From Bacteroidota bacterium (GTDB taxonomy: Bacteria > Bacteroidota > Bacteroidia > Bacteroidales > JAGONC01), in NCBI GenBank assembly GCA_022711405.1, contig JAKLFC010000001.1, forward strand, positions 186,001 through 250,000: DNA of 64,000 bases, written 5' to 3'. A program made the translations under genes and the position numbers. Every line of letters starts with the position of its first letter. Positions within the stretch are counted from its first letter, which is position 1. Below are positions 58,441-64,000 of the stretch, piece by piece. Below the pieces are notes generated by a model. The model searched no databases and was not told where the DNA came from. It saw only the letters and a list, made by a program, of their open reading frames with translations.

Positions 58441-59379
58441 TCAGAGAATGGCCTTAAAATAGTCGATGGTCCTGACCAGACCCTCTTCCAGTTCAATCTT
58501 GGGTGACCAGTTCATCTCATTTACCGCAAGGGAGATATCGGGCTGGCGTTGCGCGGGATCATCAGGTGGCAGTGGCATCCGGATGATCCTGGATGCTGAG
58601 CCTGTGAGGTGGATTACTTTTTCTGCCAGCTCATTGATGGTAAATTCGTTCGGATTACCAATATTTACAGGACCGGTGAACTCATCCCGTGTTGCCATCA
58701 TTCGTACCATTCCTTCGATCAGGTCGTCGATATACTGGAAACTACGTGTCTGGGTTCCATCGCCGTAAATGGTGATATCCTTGTTTTGCAGGGCCTGAAC
58801 GATGAAATTGGAAATGACCCTCCCATCGTGAGGATGCATGCGTGGGCCGTAGGTGTTGAATATCCGTATGATCTTGATCCTCACATTATTCTGCTTGTGA
58901 TAATTTACGAAAAGCGTTTCAGCCGACCGTTTCCCTTCGTCATAACATGAACGTTCTCCGATGGGATTCACATTACCCCAGTAGGATTCCACCTGCGGAT
59001 GGATCCTTGGATCGCCATATACTTCACTCGTGGATGCCTGTAGTATCTTTGCCTTGATCCGTTTGGCAAGTCCCAGCATATTGATCGCTCCCATCACGGA
59101 GGTTTTGATGGTTTTTATGGGATTGTACTGGTAATGGATGGGGGAAGCAGGACAGGCAAGGTTGTAGATCTCATCCACCTCAATAAAGAACGGCATGGTG
59201 ACATCATGGCGGATAAGTTCGAAGTAGGGATTGCTGAGCAGGTGAACCACGTTTTGTTTCTGCCCGGTGAAATAGTTATCCATGCAGATCACCTCATTGC
59301 CTTCTGCCAAAAGACGATCGCACAGGTGTGAACCGACAAAGCCTGCTCCACCCGTGACAAGTACTTTTTTCTTGATCAT
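58441..59379 (-). CDS. uxs: UDP-glucuronate decarboxylase (UDP-xylose synthase)
   Basis: 312 residues, extended [23 protein letters not shown] is the NAD-binding loop; [39 protein letters not shown] contains the Thr/Tyr/Lys/Arg active-site set and the YDEGKR signature of UDP-glucuronate decarboxylases. It makes UDP-xylose from UDP-glucuronate. It follows ugd by 30 bp in the same direction, so the pair forms a UDP-xylose pathway unit. Confidence 0.96.
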   Translation of the reverse strand: MIKKKVLVTGGAGFVGSHLCDRLLAEGNEVICMDNYFTGQKQNVVHLLSNPYFELIRHDVTMPFFIEVDEIYNLACPASPIHYQYNPIKTIKTSVMGAINMLGLAKRIKAKILQASTSEVYGDPRIHPQVESYWGNVNPIGERSCYDEGKRSAETLFVNYHKQNNVRIKIIRIFNTYGPRMHPHDGRVISNFIVQALQNKDITIYGDGTQTRSFQYIDDLIEGMVRMMATRDEFTGPVNIGNPNEFTINELAEKVIHLTGSASRIIRMPLPPDDPAQRQPDISLAVNEMNWSPKIELEEGLVRTIDYFKAIL

Positions 59380-59409
59380 AATAAGGAAGGATTTGAGTTC
59401 ATCAACAAG

Positions 59410-60738
59410 TCAGCTTTTTGTTGAACCGATCCCTATGCAAAAATAGTCGAATCCGTAACGTTTCATTTCAGCGCGGTCATAGATGTTGCGCCCGTCGAAC
59501 ACTGCAGGCACGTTCAGAAGCTTTTTCATCACCTTGAGGTTGGGGAACTTAAATTCGGGCCATTCGGTGATCATGGCCAGCGCATCGGCTTCAATAAGAG
59601 CTTCGTACTGATCTTCGCAATAGGTGATACGCTCCCCCAGGTAATGCCTGGCTTCGCTCATGGCCACCGGATCGTAGGCTTTCACGTTCGCGCCTGCGTC
59701 AAGCAATTTATTAATGATGACCACTGAGGGTGCTTCCCGCATGTCATCCGTCTGGGGCTTGAACGATAATCCCCATATGGCAATGGTCTTATCCTTCAGG
59801 TTGCCATTGAAGTAATTCATGATCTTGTTGAAGATCACCAGCTTCTGATCCTTGTTCACTGCCTCCACTGCCTTGAGCACACGAAGCTCGTAGTTGTATT
59901 CATGTGCTGTGCGGATCAGGGCCTGGACGTCCTTCGGAAAACAGGAACCACCGTAGCCGATGCCGGCATAGATGAATTTAGGCCCGATTCGGGTGTCGGA
60001 TCCTATGCCTTTGCGAACCATATTGATGTCGGCTCCGACAATCTCGCACAGGTTGGCAATATCGTTCATGAAGCTGATCTTGGTGGCGAGCATGGAGTTA
60101 GCCGCGTATTTGGTCATTTCCGCAGAAGTAATATCCATGAAGATGATCGGGTGACCATTCAGTGTGAATGGCTTGTACAGCCTTTTCATGATTTCTTCGG
60201 CCCTGGGAGAATCAAGCCCGATAACGATCCGGTCGGGCTTCAGAAAATCCTCAATGGCGGCTCCTTCTTTTAAAAATTCAGGATTGGAAGCAACATCGAA
60301 AGGTATGGATGCATTCCTTTTCCGAAGCTCATCTTCGGTAGCACTCCTGACCCTGGCAGCTGTGCCAACAGGAACAGTGCTCTTGGTCACAATGAGCATA
60401 TAATCGTTCATGTACCTGCCACAATCTCTCGCGACAGCCAGCACATACTGAAGATCGGCGCTGCCATCTTCGCCGGGAGGTGTTCCAACGGCTATGAACA
60501 GTACTTCTGTTTCCTTCAGCGCTTCTGCGATGCTGGTTGTAAACGTAAGCCGTCCTTTTTTTGAATTGCGATGCACCATGTCTTCCAAACCGGGTTCAAA
60601 GATCGGTATGATCCCATTCCTCAGGTTATTGATCTTTTGCTGATCAATGTCAACACAGACCACATCAATGCCAACTTCTGCAAAACATGTCCCGGTCACA
60701 AGTCCTACATATCCGCTCCCAACGATCGCTATTTTCAT
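59410..60738 (-). CDS. ugd: UDP-glucose 6-dehydrogenase
   Basis: 442 residues, the normal length. IAIVGSGYVGLVTGTCFAEVG is the Rossmann loop; TKYAANSMLATKISFMNDIANLCE carries the conserved Lys and Asn, and GIGYGGSCFPKDVQAL the catalytic Cys. It oxidises UDP-glucose to UDP-glucuronate, which the next gene decarboxylates to UDP-xylose. This is the shorter of two family members in the window, with a -7 element upstream. Confidence 0.97.
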   Translation of the reverse strand: MKIAIVGSGYVGLVTGTCFAEVGIDVVCVDIDQQKINNLRNGIIPIFEPGLEDMVHRNSKKGRLTFTTSIAEALKETEVLFIAVGTPPGEDGSADLQYVLAVARDCGRYMNDYMLIVTKSTVPVGTAARVRSATEDELRKRNASIPFDVASNPEFLKEGAAIEDFLKPDRIVIGLDSPRAEEIMKRLYKPFTLNGHPIIFMDITSAEMTKYAANSMLATKISFMNDIANLCEIVGADINMVRKGIGSDTRIGPKFIYAGIGYGGSCFPKDVQALIRTAHEYNYELRVLKAVEAVNKDQKLVIFNKIMNYFNGNLKDKTIAIWGLSFKPQTDDMREAPSVVIINKLLDAGANVKAYDPVAMSEARHYLGERITYCEDQYEALIEADALAMITEWPEFKFPNLKVMKKLLNVPAVFDGRNIYDRAEMKRYGFDYFCIGIGSTKS

Positions 60739-60761
60739 ATCCGAACTGGTTTATCAGGGTG

Positions 60762-60769
60762 CAAATATA
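60762..60769 (-). promoter_or_regulatory. putative -7 element for ugd-uxs
   Basis: TATATTTG on the minus strand followed by CACC matches TAnnTTTG, 23 bp before the ugd start. Confidence 0.55.
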
Positions 60770-60963
60770 TACATTCTTCAAATCTAACAGGAATGGTGGC
60801 AAACATTCAACTAAGTTCATGTTATCTCAGGATACTTTTTATTATTTTTACGTCTGCTATGATTAAAATACCGGCATGTATTTCCATTCGGGATCTGCTG
60901 CCTGTTTCTCTGTCGGGATCACAATATTACTATTAAAGCGATCGATCATAAAAATATGTTCTT

Positions 60964-62361
60964 ATGAAAATTTCTATAAAGTTGCGAACGATATTCATTT
61001 GTCTGGTTTTTCTGTTTACAGGCTGTACTCCAAAGTCGCAGCAGATAGTCTTCCGGTCGGGTGGAAAGGTTCAATATCCGTTGACTGCCGACCAGGAGGT
61101 CATGCTCGATTCGATCCAGCATAAGACTTTCCTCTACTTTATGAATGAACATCATCCTGAATGGGGAATCGTGAAAGACCGGGCAGCGCAGTGGGCGCCA
61201 GCCAGCATTGCATCTACTGGCTTTGGCATTGCCTGCTTTGCCATAGGAGCTGAAAGGAATTGGATCACCCGCGAAAAGGCAGCGGAGATCACACTGAATA
61301 TCCTGAAGTTTTTTGCCAGCTCCATCCAGAGTCCGGATACAGCCGTCACAGGGTATAAGGGATTTTATTATCATTTTCTGGATATGCAGAATGGAAAGCG
61401 GGAATGGAACTGTGAGCTTTCGTCGATCGACACAGGCCTGCTGATGATGGGGATCATTTTTGCACGGAATTATTTCGACCAGGACAATGAAGCGGAGAAG
61501 CAGATCCGTTTGCTGGCTGGAGAATTACTGAAAAGAATCGAATGGAATTTCCTTGAGATGCCACCCGATGGAAAACATCCCCATGCAATCTCCATGGCAT
61601 GGACCCCGGAGAAAGGATTGCTCGATTTTGGATGGAGCGGATACAACGAGGGATTGTTCCTGTATGTGCTGGCTGCAGGCACAGGGATGGAAAACGTGGA
61701 GAGAAGCTATCAATCATGGCTGAGTACCTATAAATGGAACACTCCCTATGAAGGTCTGTCCCACGTGGCCTTCCCTCCGTTGTTCGGCCACCAGTTTTCG
61801 CAGGCATTCATCGATTACCGTGGCCTGGTGGATAGCTACATGAAGGAAAAAGGCTTGGATTACTTTGAAAATTCCCGACGGGCGACCTATGTCCAGCGGC
61901 AGTATGCCATCGATAATCCACAGGGCTGGATGGGCTATGATTCGCTTTGCTGGGGGATCACTGCCTGCGACGGGCCCACGGAGAAATATAATTTCGATGA
62001 TAAAAAATTTTTTGGATATGCGGGGCGAGGTACCAGCGGACCCGATTATAACTATTTTGACGATGGTACCATAGCACCGTATGGAGCTATATCATCCTTG
62101 CCTTTTGCTCCGGAAATCGTGTTGCCGACGGCTAGAGCGATGCTGCTGAACTATGAAGGAAAACTCTGGGGAAAATATGGCTTTTATGATTCGTTCAACC
62201 TGACGGCGGGATGGGTGGATGGTGATTTCATCGGGATTGACCAGGGGCCGATGCTGATCATGATCGAAAATTTCAGGACGGGACTGGTCTGGGACTATGT
62301 GATGAAGGATCCGATCGTACAGACTGGTCTGGCAAAGCTCGGTTACGAATATTTGCCGTAA
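60964..62361 (+). CDS. glucoamylase-family (PF10091-type) lipoprotein
   Basis: 465 residues with a lipoprotein signal (VFLFTGC, Cys21). The (alpha/alpha)6-barrel glucoamylase-like family pattern is visible: MLDSIQHKTFLYFMNEHHPEWGIVKDR, CELSSIDTGLLMMG, GWSGYNEGLFLYVLAAG, CWGITACDGPTEKYN, GYAGRGTSGPDYNYFDDGTIAPYG and the C-terminal WVDGDFIGIDQGPMLIMIEN. Family members act on beta-glucans or related chains and are found in Bacteroidota polysaccharide loci. It is followed by the carbohydrate-binding protein at the window end. Confidence 0.93.
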   Translation: MKISIKLRTIFICLVFLFTGCTPKSQQIVFRSGGKVQYPLTADQEVMLDSIQHKTFLYFMNEHHPEWGIVKDRAAQWAPASIASTGFGIACFAIGAERNWITREKAAEITLNILKFFASSIQSPDTAVTGYKGFYYHFLDMQNGKREWNCELSSIDTGLLMMGIIFARNYFDQDNEAEKQIRLLAGELLKRIEWNFLEMPPDGKHPHAISMAWTPEKGLLDFGWSGYNEGLFLYVLAAGTGMENVERSYQSWLSTYKWNTPYEGLSHVAFPPLFGHQFSQAFIDYRGLVDSYMKEKGLDYFENSRRATYVQRQYAIDNPQGWMGYDSLCWGITACDGPTEKYNFDDKKFFGYAGRGTSGPDYNYFDDGTIAPYGAISSLPFAPEIVLPTARAMLLNYEGKLWGKYGFYDSFNLTAGWVDGDFIGIDQGPMLIMIENFRTGLVWDYVMKDPIVQTGLAKLGYEYLP

Positions 62362-62387
62362 GAAAATTTGGCGCATGATGCTAACAA

Positions 62388-62508
62388 ATTCTTTACCGCA
62401 GAGGCGCGCAGAGGGATTCACCAAGGCGCACAGAGGTTATAAGAACAAGACAATAACCCTCTGTGCGCCTCTGCGATTACCTCTGTCGCCTCTGTGGTTA
62501 ATGAAAAA
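62388..62508. repeat. imperfect inverted repeat of the CGCACAGAGG type
   Basis: AAGGCGCACAGAGGTTAT and its near-complement ATAACCCTCTGTGCGCCT (one inserted base) face each other, with further CGCAGAGG/CCTCTGCG units outside. It fills most of the gap between the glucoamylase-family gene and the next gene. Confidence 0.75.
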
Positions 62509-62528
62509 TAGCTTCTGATTAGCTTTCA

Positions 62529-64000
62529 ATGATTAATAAAAACTTAGTAAATATGCAATTCGCTATATATAAAGAAGCCGCATTTGTTGCCCAGCTGGCC
62601 ATCTTAACGACAATAACTTCAGCCCAGGTCAGGACCCTGGATGATTTTGAAAACAAGGAGGGTTGGACATTCAACAAATCCGACGGAGTTATCGTCAGCC
62701 TTTCCAATGAACAGGGAATGACCGGCAACGCGATCCGGTTTGATTATGATTTCACCAAAGGCACTGGCTACGGGGGAATCCAGAAACTCTTCCCGGTGGA
62801 TCTTCCGGAAAACTACGAATTCACTTTTTATGTCAGAGCAGACTCCCCTGCAAATAATTTCGAAATTAAATTTATCGACAGCACAGGAAACAATGTCTGG
62901 TGGGTGAATAATCGCAACTACGATTTCCCGGAGGAATGGAAAAAGATCCGCATTAAGAATAGACATATCCAGTTCGCCTGGGGACCGGTGACGGATCAAA
63001 ACATCAGGCGCGTCGACAGGATCGAGTTTACCATTGCATCCTTTGTAGGCGGAAAGGGGACAATCTGGCTGGATGATCTCAAATTTGAGCCTCTTCCGCC
63101 CGAAACGCTGACTTATCCTGAGCCGGCTGTCACTGCATCCTCCTGTGCGAAACGCCATGCATCCTGTTTAATGACAGATCACTCGGATCTGACCTGGTGG
63201 CAGAGCCGCCAGATGAACGATCAGTGCATTGTTATTGATTTCACAATGAAAAGAGAATTTGGAGGCCTTCAGATCGAATGGCTGAAAGATCAAAATGCGG
63301 TAAGTTTTGATCTTCTCCTATCGGAAGACGGTAAGATGTGGGACAAGGCTTATTCTGTGCCATCCAATCACAGTGCTGTCAGTTTTATCCGGCTGCCGGA
63401 GGCAGAGGCAAGGTTTCTCAAAATCGACCTCAAAGAACCTATTCCAGAAAAAGGATATGCCATCAGGGAGGTTAAAATCCTGGATATCAGGAATTCCCTG
63501 ACGCCGAATGATTTTTTGATCTATGCGGCAAAAAACTCTCCCGAAGGGGATTATCCCAGGTATTTCCTTGAGCAGGCTTCCTACTGGACGATCACGGGCG
63601 TTAATAACGATGTGAAGGAAGCCATGATCAATGAAGAAGGAATGGTTGAGGTGGATAAGGCGTTGTTTTCCATTGAACCAATGATCAAAATGGATGGGAA
63701 ACTTTATAACTGGAGCAATGTCAATGCGATGCAATCCATGGGCGGTGCTGATGATCCGGATGATTTCAGTTTCGTGCCATCTGTTACCTGGAACTGCCCT
63801 GACCTTCAGTTTGAGACTGGAGTGACCGCCGGTGGCGTTGCCAACCGGAATTCCATTCTCCAGATCCAGTATGCTTTTGACAACACATCAGATCATGCAA
63901 GGGATTTTGAATTTTACCTGCTGATCCGTCCATTTCAGGTGAATCCTTATTACCAGTTTCTGAACCTTGCCGGTGGTGCCGGTAAGATCAAATCAATCAG
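62529..64000 (+). CDS. secreted carbohydrate-binding/discoidin protein, truncated by the window end
   Basis: An open frame from ATG 62529 to the end of the window (490 codons, no stop). Signal peptide about 1-32 (ends TSAQ). Residues about 35-180 resemble a CBM11/CIA30-like beta sandwich (RTLDDFENKEGWTF, KIRIKNRHIQFAWGP, TIWLDDLKFEPLP), followed by an F5/8-type discoidin-like sandwich (about 200-320; QCIVIDFTMKREFGGLQIEWL). The rest is unassigned. It probably belongs to a longer carbohydrate-active protein whose catalytic part lies beyond the window; it starts 167 bp after the glucoamylase-family gene. Confidence 0.85.
   Translation, partial: MINKNLVNMQFAIYKEAAFVAQLAILTTITSAQVRTLDDFENKEGWTFNKSDGVIVSLSNEQGMTGNAIRFDYDFTKGTGYGGIQKLFPVDLPENYEFTFYVRADSPANNFEIKFIDSTGNNVWWVNNRNYDFPEEWKKIRIKNRHIQFAWGPVTDQNIRRVDRIEFTIASFVGGKGTIWLDDLKFEPLPPETLTYPEPAVTASSCAKRHASCLMTDHSDLTWWQSRQMNDQCIVIDFTMKREFGGLQIEWLKDQNAVSFDLLLSEDGKMWDKAYSVPSNHSAVSFIRLPEAEARFLKIDLKEPIPEKGYAIREVKILDIRNSLTPNDFLIYAAKNSPEGDYPRYFLEQASYWTITGVNNDVKEAMINEEGMVEVDKALFSIEPMIKMDGKLYNWSNVNAMQSMGGADDPDDFSFVPSVTWNCPDLQFETGVTAGGVANRNSILQIQYAFDNTSDHARDFEFYLLIRPFQVNPYYQFLNLAGGAGKIKSI

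Overview
The window looks like chromosomal DNA of an anaerobic-type Bacteroidota, probably Bacteroidales. The signs are lineage-restricted families (DUF4295, DUF6913, DUF6340 and DUF6580-like proteins, and the GlmU-like protein), a secreted peptidase with a type IX secretion C-terminal signal, a short phosphoglycerate dehydrogenase with Lys in place of the catalytic His, and repeated TAnnTTTG promoter -7 elements with little Shine-Dalgarno signal. No rRNA, phage, transposase or CRISPR was seen. One tRNA (Arg, ACG) is present.

Layout. 0.1-5.4 kb: four-helix-bundle protein, serC-serA, a secreted unknown, a LuxC-type acyl-CoA reductase and rpmE2. 5.6-14.1 kb: GlmU-like protein, Lon, a solute-binding lipoprotein coupled to lon, DUF6913, and an M14 carboxypeptidase carrying a type IX signal. 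14.1-19.8 kb: an alpha-oxoamine synthase, then two tiny genes for double-glycine leader peptides that share an acidic core, facing a TPR-CHAT caspase-like protein across a palindromic, apparently two-way promoter. 19.8-32.6 kb: PPK2, a sugar module (mutarotase, Na+ symporter, 71-aa membrane protein), a barrel-FGE fusion, an MGH1-like hydrolase, a DUF6340-nuclease fusion and a radical SAM protein. 32.8-35.2 kb: guanine deaminase, a second four-helix-bundle gene between repeat blocks, and a class III aminotransferase. 35.4-41.6 kb: a surface-glycan cluster (nucleotide-sugar dehydrogenase, gmd, fcl, SDR, DUF2304, GT2). 41.7-54.8 kb: housekeeping genes (xerD, rpmG-DUF4295, ftsY, cysQ, uvrB, an EEP-rhomboid-rhomboid-mutL operon, nitroreductase). 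54.9-64 kb: amidohydrolase, HD protein, lipase-like hydrolase, tRNA-Arg, UDP-xylose synthesis (ugd, uxs), a glucoamylase-family lipoprotein and a carbohydrate-binding protein cut by the window end.

Two signals are not explained by ordinary annotation. The first is the leader-peptide locus at 15.5-16.4 kb. Its 16-residue core is repeated; the two copies differ at 12 of 16 codons and every difference is synonymous, and a shorter neighbouring peptide carries a related core. I infer an uncharacterised modified or secreted peptide family, possibly linked to the adjacent CHAT protease. The second is a set of short tandem arrays with 7-bp units, often five units long but with different unit sequences. 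They sit between genes, mostly at convergent 3' ends, and in places inside genes (the MGH1-like hydrolase, fcl, and the 3' end of a glycosyltransferase). Many other convergent junctions carry inverted repeats, including a perfect 36-bp palindrome.
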